Below are positions 7,843-15,956 of a stretch of DNA of 64,000 nt, in pieces (positions within the stretch are counted from its first letter, which is position 1; every line of letters starts with the position of its first letter). Below the pieces are notes generated by a model. That model saw only the letters and a list, made by a program, of their open reading frames with translations. It was not told where the DNA came from and did not search any database. Where the stretch lies: positions 43,105 through 107,104 of the forward strand of contig JAFSRN010000007.1 of the NCBI GenBank assembly GCA_017446095.1. The letters run 5' to 3'. The translations under genes and the position numbers were made by a program. The stretch is from Eubacterium sp. Lineage in GTDB: Bacteria > Bacillota > Clostridia > Oscillospirales > Acutalibacteraceae.

Positions 7843-8892
7843 TTAAACTCCGAAAAACGATGGTATATTTTCATTCTCAATCGGGTTGATAAAGCCGTTA
7901 CCAACCTCGCTGATAAATACAAATTTAATCGAATCTGACGTGCGCTTTTTGTCCGCGTTCATAGCGGTAATAATGTCCGAAAGCGAATTGCCGTCCTCTG
8001 TCGGGAGGTTGTATTTTTTAAGAACTGCGGCAATCCTTTGGGCAGTGCCTTTTTTGGTCAATCCGTTATTCTCGCCTGCTTTTGAGATAAGTACCATACC
8101 GATGCCCACAGCCTCGCCGTGCGAAATTGTGGTAAAGTTGTGTAGCTTTTCTATAGCGTGACCTGCGGTGTGGCCGAAGTTGAGCAGCGCCCTTTCGCCG
8201 TGTTCCTTTTCGTCGCGTTCAACAACGCCTGCCTTTAGGCTTACGCACTCAAAAATCACGTCGTCAATAATATCGCGCGCGTTTTCATTTTCAATTCTTT
8301 CAAACAGAGATGCGCTTTTAATGCAGCCCATCTTGATAGCCTCCGCCATACCGTCGGAGAAGAAGTGGGGCGTGAGCGTGTCAAGCGTGTTGCTGTCAAT
8401 CAGCACCAGTCTTGGCTGATGGAACGCGCCGCACAGGTTTTTGCCCGTGGGCAAATCAACCGCAGTTTTGCCGCCGACAGATGAATCCACCTGCGCAAGT
8501 AGCGAAGTAGGTATTTGCACAAAGTCAATACCGCGCAGGAATATCGCCGCCGCAAAGCCCGCCATATCGCCGCATACGCCGCCGCCCAAAGCAACAACAA
8601 GGTCGCCGCGCGTTAGTTCATTTTGCGACATAAATTCAACCATTTTAACCACGGTATCAGTTGTCTTTGACTCTTCACCTGCAGGATAAATATACGTACA
8701 GACCTTGTAGCCCTCATTCTCAAGCGATTGTGTAACTGTTTCGCCGTAAATCGGGAACACATTTGTGTCGCTGATAAGGCAGATTTTACGGCACTCTTTA
8801 ACCGCCTTTATATACTTGCCGCAATCTGCGATAATTCCCTTTTCAATTATAATGTCATACGGGGTGTTAACGTTAACCGTAAGTTTTTTCAT
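7843..8892 (-). CDS. aroB: 3-dehydroquinate synthase
   Basis: Cyclises DAHP to 3-dehydroquinate with NAD+ and a divalent metal, the second shikimate step. The 349-residue protein carries GGGVCGDMAGFAAAIFLRG and IPTSLLAQVDSSVGGKTAVD (about 104-150) plus the metal-binding LNFGHTAGHAIE and SHGEAVGIGM segments. The start overlaps the tyrA stop, and the stop abuts aroA. No other early-pathway genes (DAHP synthase, aroD, aroE, aroK) are in the window. Confidence 0.97.
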   Translation of the reverse strand: MKKLTVNVNTPYDIIIEKGIIADCGKYIKAVKECRKICLISDTNVFPIYGETVTQSLENEGYKVCTYIYPAGEESKTTDTVVKMVEFMSQNELTRGDLVVALGGGVCGDMAGFAAAIFLRGIDFVQIPTSLLAQVDSSVGGKTAVDLPTGKNLCGAFHQPRLVLIDSNTLDTLTPHFFSDGMAEAIKMGCIKSASLFERIENENARDIIDDVIFECVSLKAGVVERDEKEHGERALLNFGHTAGHAIEKLHNFTTISHGEAVGIGMVLISKAGENNGLTKKGTAQRIAAVLKKYNLPTEDGNSLSDIITAMNADKKRTSDSIKFVFISEVGNGFINPIENENIPSFFGV

Positions 8893-9722
8893 TAGCCGAT
8901 TTCTTCCTTAATCTTATTGCCCTTTTTCATAAGCTCGGTCAGGGCTTCGCCGTCGCCGTTAACGATGTTGTACTTAAAGCGCATAAGGTTTGACACAAGG
9001 TCGTCTATCTCGCGCACAAGCGGCTCCTTGTTATCAAGGAACAGCTGCGTCCACATATCAGCGTTAATACGCGCCACACGGCTTACATCGCGGTAAGAGC
9101 CTGCCGAATAACCCGCGTGCATCGGTGCAAGCGGCGACAGAACGTAAGAGCAAGCCAGCACGTGCGCAATCTGCGAGGTAAATGCAATCATCTCGTCATG
9201 ATGCTCTGGCGTGGTAACAACCGTGCGCTTAAAGCCCATATCCTGCGCAAGCCCCACAAGGGCGTCCGTTTTATTGCGCGGTGTGTCCGCATACGGCGTG
9301 CAGATAAAGCTTGCATTGTCAAACAGATTGGCAAGGCTGTTGTCGTAACCGCCAACCTCGCGACCTGCCATCGGGTGCGCGCCTATAAAATAAAACTTTA
9401 AATCATTATATGCGCCCATCTCGGTACAGATTTTAGTTTTGATACCACAGGAATCGGTAACTATGCTGTCCTGCTTAAAAGAGTCCTTGTGTTCAAGGAT
9501 AAACGGCACAATCGCGTCCGGATAGAAGTTAACAAAGGTGATATCCGCCTCTGCAATTAAATCGTCTATATCGCCCGTTCTGTCAATGGTGCCGTCGCGC
9601 AGCGCCTTTTCCGTTACAGAGGGGGTTCTGTTCCAGCCGAGCACGGTGTGGTTGGTATTTTTCTTCAAGGTCTTTGCAAGGCTTGCGCCGATAAGACCGA
9701 GTCCGCAAATTAAAACGTTCAT
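8892..9722 (-). CDS. tyrA: Prephenate dehydrogenase
   Basis: Oxidatively decarboxylates prephenate to 4-hydroxyphenylpyruvate for tyrosine synthesis. The 276-residue protein begins MNVLICGLGLIGASLAKTL, a Rossmann dinucleotide loop. The active-site HPMAGREVGGYDNS segment follows near residues 135-149, and the C-terminal part is helical. It lacks a C-terminal ACT domain, so feedback control by tyrosine through that route is not expected. It is the first gene of the eight-gene operon. A CGGAGAATTGT ribosome site precedes the ATG, and a consensus promoter lies at 9757-9785. Confidence 0.93.
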   Translation of the reverse strand: MNVLICGLGLIGASLAKTLKKNTNHTVLGWNRTPSVTEKALRDGTIDRTGDIDDLIAEADITFVNFYPDAIVPFILEHKDSFKQDSIVTDSCGIKTKICTEMGAYNDLKFYFIGAHPMAGREVGGYDNSLANLFDNASFICTPYADTPRNKTDALVGLAQDMGFKRTVVTTPEHHDEMIAFTSQIAHVLACSYVLSPLAPMHAGYSAGSYRDVSRVARINADMWTQLFLDNKEPLVREIDDLVSNLMRFKYNIVNGDGEALTELMKKGNKIKEEIG

Positions 9723-9756
9723 ACAATTCTCCGTAAGTTATAAAATTCCAAAATAT

Positions 9757-9785
9757 ATAATAATATATAAATTATAATATGTCAA
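9757..9785 (-). promoter_or_regulatory. Sigma-A promoter of the aromatic operon
   Basis: On the minus strand TTGACA (9780-9785), a 17-bp spacer and TATTAT (9757-9762), about 34 bp before the tyrA ATG. No attenuator, T-box or TRAP-like leader is visible in this short leader. Confidence 0.65.
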
Positions 9786-9850
9786 ATTAAAATTAAGAAT
9801 GTAACATTTATTTAATAAATATCGCGGCACGTTGCTGTATGCAATAACGA

Positions 9851-9880
9851 AACGGAGCGATGTGGTCATCGCTCCCTACT
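9851..9880. repeat. M4 palindrome (GGAGCGATG...CATCGCTCC)
   Basis: ACGGAGCGATGTGGTCATCGCTCCCTAC. It is nearly the exact reverse complement of 18785-18810, and part of a set of look-alike palindromes ending in CCCTAC/GTAGGG. Confidence 0.8.
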
Positions 9881-9886
9881 GTTCGC

Positions 9887-10202
9887 TAAAAAAAGGCTTC
9901 CCGAAGGGGCACCCTACATAAATAGTGTCAGCCCAAAAATGGCATCTTTTCCGCTATAACTGTATTAAAAATCACCGTAAGGCGTCAGCCTTACGGTGAT
10001 TTTGTGCTTTGTTCTAACAAAAAGCATGCTCATTTTTGGGTGCGAAGCAGTTTTGGCAAAGTAATTTTAGGTCATAAAGGGATTACAAAACCGCCTGCAT
10101 ACTCGCGTATTCAGGCGGTTTTTAATGTCCTTAGGGGCAAAAGTACAAAGCCAAAACCTAACCCTATTCATGTAGGATGCCCCCAGGAAGCCTTTTTATC
10201 AT
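9887..10202. repeat. Inverted-repeat element able to fold as a three-way junction
   Basis: Outer arms at 9887-9925 and 10165-10198 are imperfect inverted repeats (TAAAAAAAGGCTTCC... against ...GGAAGCCTTTTTA). Between them lie two further long imperfect stems, 9929-10042 and 10050-10157. Each is capped by a perfect hairpin: AATCACCGTAAGG with its complement (9970-10001), and AAAACCGCCTG with its complement (10087-10123). TA dinucleotides border both ends. No ORF of note lies inside, so the 480 bp between tyrA and the small peptide gene holds this element, one M4 palindrome and the tyrA promoter. It could be a MITE-like element or a structured RNA, and the capped hairpins may end transcription of the leftward genes. 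Confidence 0.7.
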
Positions 10203-10346
10203 TTAGTTATCGCCGAAGTAGTCGTAGTCATCGCCGTTGTTATTGTTGTTGCCCGGTGTTGAGCTCGGGTTAGAGTCCGTGAACACCTGGGTAGCAGCGA
10301 GAGCATACTCACGAATTTCAATTTCCGGTTCTGTGTATCTTTTCAT
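10203..10346 (-). CDS. 47-residue peptide with N-terminal YxxPE motif
   Basis: A short gene 15 bp downstream of the 1701-residue secreted protein, with a strong AGGGGGTGG ribosome site before the ATG at 10346. The peptide starts MKRYTEPEIEIREYALAATQ, followed by a Ser/Pro/Asn-rich, acidic tail ending DDYDYFGDN, with five Asn in a row. It has no signal peptide. Clostridia often carry short proteins that begin K-K-Y-x-x-P-x-x-E; their function is unknown as far as I know. The N-terminal Y-x-x-P also recalls the recognition motif of lasso-peptide leaders, but no RiPP enzyme is nearby. Co-transcription with the big surface protein is likely. Confidence 0.7.
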   Translation of the reverse strand: MKRYTEPEIEIREYALAATQVFTDSNPSSTPGNNNNNGDDYDYFGDN

Positions 10347-10361
10347 CTCTGCCACCCCCTT

Positions 10362-13300
10362 TTACGCAATAACCGATGCGTTAACTGTATTTGACCAAGC
10401 GGTGAAGTTGTTACCGCTTGCATCAGCGTACGTTACATACGCGATGTATCTTGCATTGACTGTCTTACCGATGAGATTTGTCTTAATCTGAATCGGCGAG
10501 ATAACAAACTGGTTGCCGACAGTGTGCTGTGTTGACTTCATACGAACGATACCGTTTGTGCCAACGTTGTTGAAGGTAAGGTCGCCTGTAGGAACTGTGC
10601 CGTCCTTTGTAGCCTGGAAGAGAAGACCTGCTTCAACAAGTTCGCAGCCGTCAGGAATTACGTAGTTGGATACGATAGTCATCTTTGTTCCTGCGTTGAA
10701 CATATTACCTGCGTTTGCGGTAGCACCGTTTTCGTCGATGATAGTTTCGTCGATGAATCCGTCGTTAACAGCGGCATTGAACTGCTCCTCTGTGTAAGGA
10801 ATAATAACCATATTTTCGCTTGCATAGAAGGTGTATGTGTTGCCGTATGTCAGAACTGTTTCTGCATTGTACAGACGGTCGTCCGGTGTGTCTGATACTT
10901 CTTCGTTTCTTGTTTCGATAATAGACTCAAACAGAGCGCCTTCATCCGGGTCAACGTCTACGAGCGAGCTGTCGGTAATTACAGTGTACGCGTAGATTGA
11001 GCCTTCCTTGTACTGCTTGTTCTTGTTTGCAGTAGTCGGTGAAAGGTTGGTCTGCTCATCGTCAATTGTAACGTAACCCGTACCGTTCTTAACCTTTGAG
11101 GAAAGACCTGTGTACGAAAGTTCAATCTTCTTGTTGTAGTCTGTATCGAAGGATACATAACCGTCGATTGAGCCGCCGAGGTTTGCAATAAAGATTGTGA
11201 TGCCTGACTCATCAGTGCATTCGTAATTTGCAAGTACAAGAGTATCTGCCTGAACATTAATGGTCTGACCTGCGTTGTAATCTGTGCCGTTAACGGTGTA
11301 GTTAACAAAGTCGTAGTAAGCAAATGTAGGTGCTTCCGGAAGAACAAGGTTGCCCTTTTCAACATATTCAACCTTGTAGGATTCGTTACGCATGCTGTTT
11401 GCATAAGTAACCTTAACCTTGTGCTCCTGCGAAACGTTGGATTCCTTATCAAGTCTGAATGTTGTGTTACCGTTAACTACGAAGTTAATTACGCAGTCGT
11501 TTGTGAGATATTTTTCCTGATAGCTTGCGCCCGAAGTAGCTGATGTGTAGGTGTAGTACCAATCAACAAACTTTTCGCTCGGTGCAGTTACGCGGATTGT
11601 TGTGCCGTAAGGAATACCTGTGAGCGTTGCGCCCGTTGCTGTGTATTCCTGACCGCCGATTGTGTAAGTGAATGAGGTTGAAGCAGCGTCGCTTACGCCT
11701 GTGATGTTAACGTTGTAAGTCTTGAAGTTCTCGCTGAGAGCGTCCGTTACAAGCTCGTTAACCTCGCTCATATGCTGCCATGTGTAACCCGTTGTTGTAA
11801 GGTTGCCGTAGTATGAGTTGTTATTAAATACAACTGCGCCCGTTGTCTTTGCGCCGAGTGCTGCGATTGTAGCCTTAACAGCCTCAAAGTCGTATGCATC
11901 CGGGTCCTTGTTAGTTGAAGCAAGGATATTCTGAACAGCGGATGTAATATCGTCTGCGCTTGTTACAACGTCGTCGTCAACTGCTACAAGCAGGTTGCCT
12001 GCTGCCGTTACTGCTGCAGCTGCGGCTGCGATAGCCTGATCTGCCGCTGTGGAAGCATAAACGCCCTTACGCTGTGCGTCTGTGTACCAGAAGTACTCAA
12101 CTGCCTGAAGCGCGGTTTTACAGTTAGCGATTGAAGCTGTTGTGAACTGACTGCCTGTTACCTTTGTGCGAAGTGCTGCAACAGCGTTGTCAAGCGGTGT
12201 AAAGTCAGCGTTTGACTGAAGTGCGTCCTTAAGTTCAACAATTCTTGCTGCACGAGTTTCGATATCCTGCTGTGCGTCAGACTTAGTTGTGCCGTCTGCT
12301 GCATAGTAAGCATAGTCGCGTACGCCTGTTGATGAATAAATGCCGTTGAGTTTTGCAACTACATCGTTTTCGTAGTAGTTTGCAAATGCTGCCCAGCTTT
12401 CGTCAGACCAAGGTCCGCCGTAAGTTTCGCTCTGCTGACCTGCGTCGTAAACGTCCTTAACTGCGTCACGCGCGTCAAGAAGTAATGTTCTTTCAGCAGC
12501 TCTTACAAGGTGTTCTTTTGCGTAGAAAAGATTGTCGTATCTTGTCTGGCACTGCTGAAGTACCCACTCAGCAGTCTTGTCGCTGTAATCCATATCAGCC
12601 TTTGCAGCTGTAAGTGCGGTTGAATAAGCTTCCCAAGAGCTGTTGGTGTAGTTAGTTTCAACATAACCTGCAGCCTCAACCTGATTGATAAGTCTGAACA
12701 GGTCTGCAATGTTAACAACCTGTACGGTTCTGCTGTATGTAGCAGCGTCGTGACCGTAACCGTGGTATACATAACCCCATGTGCCGGCGTTGCTGTACTT
12801 CCACCAGTAAATCATACCAACCTGCTTATTTGTAAAATGGTATTCATCGATTGAGAGCTTGGTGTTTGATGTAAGGTTGTTGCTCGATTCCTGCTGAACG
12901 AAAAGCGAAGTTGACGCTCTGAAATGAGTTGTACCCTTTGAAGCTGAATAGATACCGCCATATGCGGGCTTGGTTGTATCGTTGCGGTGGTTATCAATAT
13001 TATCAAATGTGTTGAGGATATTGGACAGGTCGTAGGTGAAGTAGTTTTCATTGTCTACGTCGCCTGCTGTTGTAACCGTTGTACCGTCTGCTGTGATAGC
13101 ATAAGCGCTTTCGGTAATAGGTGCAATCTGCGAAGCGTTTGCGAAGATACCTGAATCGCTTCTGTCGCTAACCTTACCGAAGTTAAGGCTACCTGCCTTC
13201 TTGTCCGTACCGGCATTTGCGCCTGATGTAAGACCTGCAGAGAGGTTTTTATCGTTGATATCGGACTGGCTTACTGCCTGGTCGGTTTCGTTACCGCCGG

Positions 13301-15467
13301 AAGTAATCTGGCCTGAATGTGTTGACGGGTCGTTGAAGTTGATTGAGTCGATAGCCGCAGCGTTAGGACCGTCGTTGTTGAAGCTGAAGTATGAATCCGG
13401 AAGCGAAAGGTTTGCTGCAGCGTGTGTGGTTCTGAATACGATTGAATTATCGTAACCCCAGAAATTCATGCGCCACGTTACGCTTGCGCCTGTTGCGCTC
13501 GGTGTAGCCTCAACGGAAACTGCATTTTGAAAATCACCGCAAGTGATAACCTGACCGTTCTGCATCTTTGAGAACGCGTCCTTAAGGTCGTTAAGAGCAG
13601 CGATGATGCCGCGAACAGCGTCCTCGTACGCAGCGATTTTAGCATGCGTGCAGTTGTCAACATAAACCGTGATAGCCGGGTCAAAGTCGATAGCGCTTGC
13701 AATAGCGGTTTCAACAGTGTTCCAGTTAGCATAGTCAGTAGGTGTGTATAATGTGGTATCCTGTGCGTGCTGGATAGCAGTGGTTACGGAATATCCGCCT
13801 ACCTTTGCACAAGGCGTGTTCTTTTCAATAACAAGCTTGAGAACTGCAGCCTTAACGTTTGCAAGCTGAGCTGTAACAGTATCCTCTGTTGTCTGGCTCT
13901 TTGCACGGATGCTCTTATACTTATCAACTGATGTCCATACTGCGATCTGTGCAGTTTCAACAACGCTTGCAAGGTTTGCGTTTGTGAAAGAAGCAGGTGT
14001 GAAGAATGCTTCGTTACTGATTGCATAAAGAGCGTCGTCAATAGCTGCTTCAAGGTCTGTAGTATCAACGTTCTGTACAGAATTTACAAGGTTGTTGTAA
14101 GCAGTAGTAAGTCTGTCTGCCAGAGTCTGTGCAGCTGCGCTTGTGCTGTAACCGTTTGACGGAAGGTTGGTCATGTTGTCCCTTGCTGCCTCGTAAGCGT
14201 TCTTGAACGTTGACCAGAGAGTAGCGTTATAATAGCCGTCGTCATTACCTTCGGTGTAAACAGTCTTTGATGTGGACATAATTGCACGCAGGTTGTTATA
14301 GCCTGTATCTGCATCCGGTGAAGTGGTTGCATTAACAGTTGCTGCAGCCGTTGCAAGTGAGCTTGCAACATCAGCCGCTGTTGTAGCAGTATTGTTGCCG
14401 TAGTTATACGAAGCAACGTCAACAGTAAGTGCGTCGTAAGCGTTGAAGTATGCAGCAAGTCCGTTTGACTTATAGCTTTCAGTCTGCGCTAAATATGTCT
14501 TTGTATTGATAGCGGAAAGCGCGGTAGCGTAGTCGATAATGTAGATGTTACCCGCATTGTTGAGGTAGTGGTCAACACGGTTATTGGATGATGAATAACC
14601 GGTGAATGCGTACCAGCTCGGAGAAACAGTCTTAAGACCGTTTGTAAATCCGCTTGCGCCGCCAACATACTTCATATAGTTAGCAAAGTAGTTCCACTTG
14701 TTTCTGTTACCATCGGGTGCGCCGTCAGGTGTAAGACCCGAATCCTTTTGGTAACCGGGGATACGGTCGCTCTGCTGATATGCATAGTTCCAGTCTGCGG
14801 TGCCGTAATCCATTTTACCGTTCCATGCGCCCTGAAGTCTGAAATCAGAGCTGTCATTAGGTTGCTGTGAATTATCGCCGTTTGACGGATACATTGTGAA
14901 CATCTTTCTTGAGCTGAAGCCCGTCTGGTCATAGTAATAGAATACAGCTACGGGGAACAGAACATCGTTAACACCGTCATACATAAGTACGTTGTTTGCA
15001 CCGTACTGAATCTGAACGCGTACATTCTTTGTGTTGTTCGAGTTCTCATCAATAAGTGTGTCCTGATTCTCTGCATAAAGGATGTTCTTTGCATAGTTTG
15101 CGCCGATAGGTGTAGTAGTGTTGTCACGGCTGTAAACAGATGCGGTTGCTGTGGAACGAGTCCACGCAGTAAGATTGTTTGTAGCTGTGTTAAGCGTACT
15201 TACCGCACTTGTAAGAGCAGAAGCTGAACCCTGACCGTAAACATAAGCGTCGTACGCCTCGTTAGCGTCAACGTATGCAGCGTAAGCTGTGCCCATGTTG
15301 GTGTAAACCGTGCCGTTCATTGCAGATGTATACGCGTCAACTGCGTTGTTATATGCAGTGATAGCCGCATCGTCTGCAAGTGCAGTAACGGCAGCAAACG
15401 GCAGTGTTGTAACTACCATAAGCGCTGAGAGTACTAAAGCCAAAACCTTTTTCATTGAACTTCTCAT
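10362..15467 (-). CDS. Large secreted protein with FIVAR-like helical repeats, 1701 residues
   Basis: The N terminus is a clear signal peptide (MRSSMKKVLALVLSALMVV, cleavage probably after TALA near residue 31). The mature part is built from many Ala/Thr/Asn-rich helical segments of the FIVAR type (for example near 35-105, 390-470 and 940-1010, with YNNLVNS- and YDNLFYAKEHLV-like ends), with aromatic-rich segments between. The C-terminal 450 residues hold beta-rich, InlB/Listeria-repeat-like segments (VTYANSMRNESYKVEYVEKG) and a final immunoglobulin-like domain. There is no LPXTG, SLH or dockerin module visible, so the anchoring mode is unknown. Adhesin or carbohydrate-binding function is a guess from domain type. 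It is followed by the 47-residue YxxPE peptide gene. Confidence 0.85.
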   Translation of the reverse strand: MRSSMKKVLALVLSALMVVTTLPFAAVTALADDAAITAYNNAVDAYTSAMNGTVYTNMGTAYAAYVDANEAYDAYVYGQGSASALTSAVSTLNTATNNLTAWTRSTATASVYSRDNTTTPIGANYAKNILYAENQDTLIDENSNNTKNVRVQIQYGANNVLMYDGVNDVLFPVAVFYYYDQTGFSSRKMFTMYPSNGDNSQQPNDSSDFRLQGAWNGKMDYGTADWNYAYQQSDRIPGYQKDSGLTPDGAPDGNRNKWNYFANYMKYVGGASGFTNGLKTVSPSWYAFTGYSSSNNRVDHYLNNAGNIYIIDYATALSAINTKTYLAQTESYKSNGLAAYFNAYDALTVDVASYNYGNNTATTAADVASSLATAAATVNATTSPDADTGYNNLRAIMSTSKTVYTEGNDDGYYNATLWSTFKNAYEAARDNMTNLPSNGYSTSAAAQTLADRLTTAYNNLVNSVQNVDTTDLEAAIDDALYAISNEAFFTPASFTNANLASVVETAQIAVWTSVDKYKSIRAKSQTTEDTVTAQLANVKAAVLKLVIEKNTPCAKVGGYSVTTAIQHAQDTTLYTPTDYANWNTVETAIASAIDFDPAITVYVDNCTHAKIAAYEDAVRGIIAALNDLKDAFSKMQNGQVITCGDFQNAVSVEATPSATGASVTWRMNFWGYDNSIVFRTTHAAANLSLPDSYFSFNNDGPNAAAIDSINFNDPSTHSGQITSGGNETDQAVSQSDINDKNLSAGLTSGANAGTDKKAGSLNFGKVSDRSDSGIFANASQIAPITESAYAITADGTTVTTAGDVDNENYFTYDLSNILNTFDNIDNHRNDTTKPAYGGIYSASKGTTHFRASTSLFVQQESSNNLTSNTKLSIDEYHFTNKQVGMIYWWKYSNAGTWGYVYHGYGHDAATYSRTVQVVNIADLFRLINQVEAAGYVETNYTNSSWEAYSTALTAAKADMDYSDKTAEWVLQQCQTRYDNLFYAKEHLVRAAERTLLLDARDAVKDVYDAGQQSETYGGPWSDESWAAFANYYENDVVAKLNGIYSSTGVRDYAYYAADGTTKSDAQQDIETRAARIVELKDALQSNADFTPLDNAVAALRTKVTGSQFTTASIANCKTALQAVEYFWYTDAQRKGVYASTAADQAIAAAAAAVTAAGNLLVAVDDDVVTSADDITSAVQNILASTNKDPDAYDFEAVKATIAALGAKTTGAVVFNNNSYYGNLTTTGYTWQHMSEVNELVTDALSENFKTYNVNITGVSDAASTSFTYTIGGQEYTATGATLTGIPYGTTIRVTAPSEKFVDWYYTYTSATSGASYQEKYLTNDCVINFVVNGNTTFRLDKESNVSQEHKVKVTYANSMRNESYKVEYVEKGNLVLPEAPTFAYYDFVNYTVNGTDYNAGQTINVQADTLVLANYECTDESGITIFIANLGGSIDGYVSFDTDYNKKIELSYTGLSSKVKNGTGYVTIDDEQTNLSPTTANKNKQYKEGSIYAYTVITDSSLVDVDPDEGALFESIIETRNEEVSDTPDDRLYNAETVLTYGNTYTFYASENMVIIPYTEEQFNAAVNDGFIDETIIDENGATANAGNMFNAGTKMTIVSNYVIPDGCELVEAGLLFQATKDGTVPTGDLTFNNVGTNGIVRMKSTQHTVGNQFVISPIQIKTNLIGKTVNARYIAYVTYADASGNNFTAWSNTVNASVIA

Positions 15468-15740
15468 AATAATTACCTCCTTAAGAGTGCAACGCCCTTT
15501 TTCCGCCGCGGCTTTTACTGACCATAAGCGTACGGCATACTTAAAGACTTTGCGTAATAGGGTATAATATCCCTAAATTATTTTATACAAACACATAATA
15601 CCACATCAAAAATCAAATTGCAATAGGTTATTCAAAAAAAATTCACAAATTTGTTTACAATTCGTTAACAATTGCGTTTTTACATATTTTGGCATATGTA
15701 AAATTTCCTGCGCATTTTTTGTGCCTGTTACGCACCATAC

Positions 15741-15770
15741 TGTCCCCTGTCCACTGTCCACTGTCCACTG
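15741..15770. repeat. TGTCCAC heptamer array
   Basis: Four units in 7-bp register (TGTCCCC then TGTCCAC three times), without a palindromic core, immediately beside the argG operator-like palindrome. Confidence 0.8.
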
Positions 15771-15848
15771 CAACAATTATGCATAAGTATGCATAATTGT
15801 TGCATATATATCCGTCAATATGCATACAAATCCGCGCAGATTTGTATT
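15771..15848. promoter_or_regulatory. ArgR-like operator cluster upstream of argG
   Basis: A perfect 32-bp palindrome, CAACAATTATGCATA-AG-TATGCATAATTGTTG (15771-15802), is followed by GCATATATA, CAATATGCATAC (15815-15826) and an ATACAAATC...GATTTGTAT inverted repeat (15824-15848). Repeated TATGCATA-type half-sites resemble arginine boxes of Firmicutes (AT-rich, about 18-bp palindromes around TGCATAA/TTATGCA). Placement just upstream of the argG promoter supports ArgR control; this is inference from motif shape and position. Confidence 0.5.
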
Positions 15849-15885
15849 TTAAAAGAAAATATTGCACAAATTTATGTAAAAGGTA

Positions 15886-15913
15886 TTGCATTTTTATTCA
15901 TCGGTGATATAAT
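15886..15913 (+). promoter_or_regulatory. Sigma-A promoter of argGH
   Basis: TTGCAT (15886-15891), a 16-bp spacer and TATAAT (15908-15913), 43 bp before the ATG. Confidence 0.65.
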
Positions 15914-15956
15914 ATGCACGACATTTAACAAAACGCATTGCAAAGGAGTCATTATA

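Larger units (their letters stand above)
15468..15956. other. 489-bp intergenic region between the surface protein gene and argG
   Basis: AT-rich. It contains the leader and promoter region of the leftward surface protein (a TAGGGTATAATATCCCTA palindrome at 15558-15575), a TGTCCAC heptamer array (15741-15770), two palindromic ArgR-like sites and the argG promoter. No ORF of substance was seen. Confidence 0.6.

Noticed and set aside
9723-10202. Riboswitch or attenuator for the aromatic operon in the gap right of tyrA
   Set aside because: The tyrA promoter is only 34 bp from its ATG; the large hairpins lie upstream of it and so are outside that transcript.
10362-15467. Cell-wall anchoring (LPXTG, SLH) or dockerin in the 1701-residue protein
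   Set aside because: The C terminus is an Ig-like fold with no sorting motif, no SLH repeats and no dockerin calcium loops.
15789-15956. Longer argG reading frame starting at 15789
   Set aside because: It runs through the palindromic operator-like region and promoter; the ATG at 15957 has the ribosome site and matches the family N terminus.
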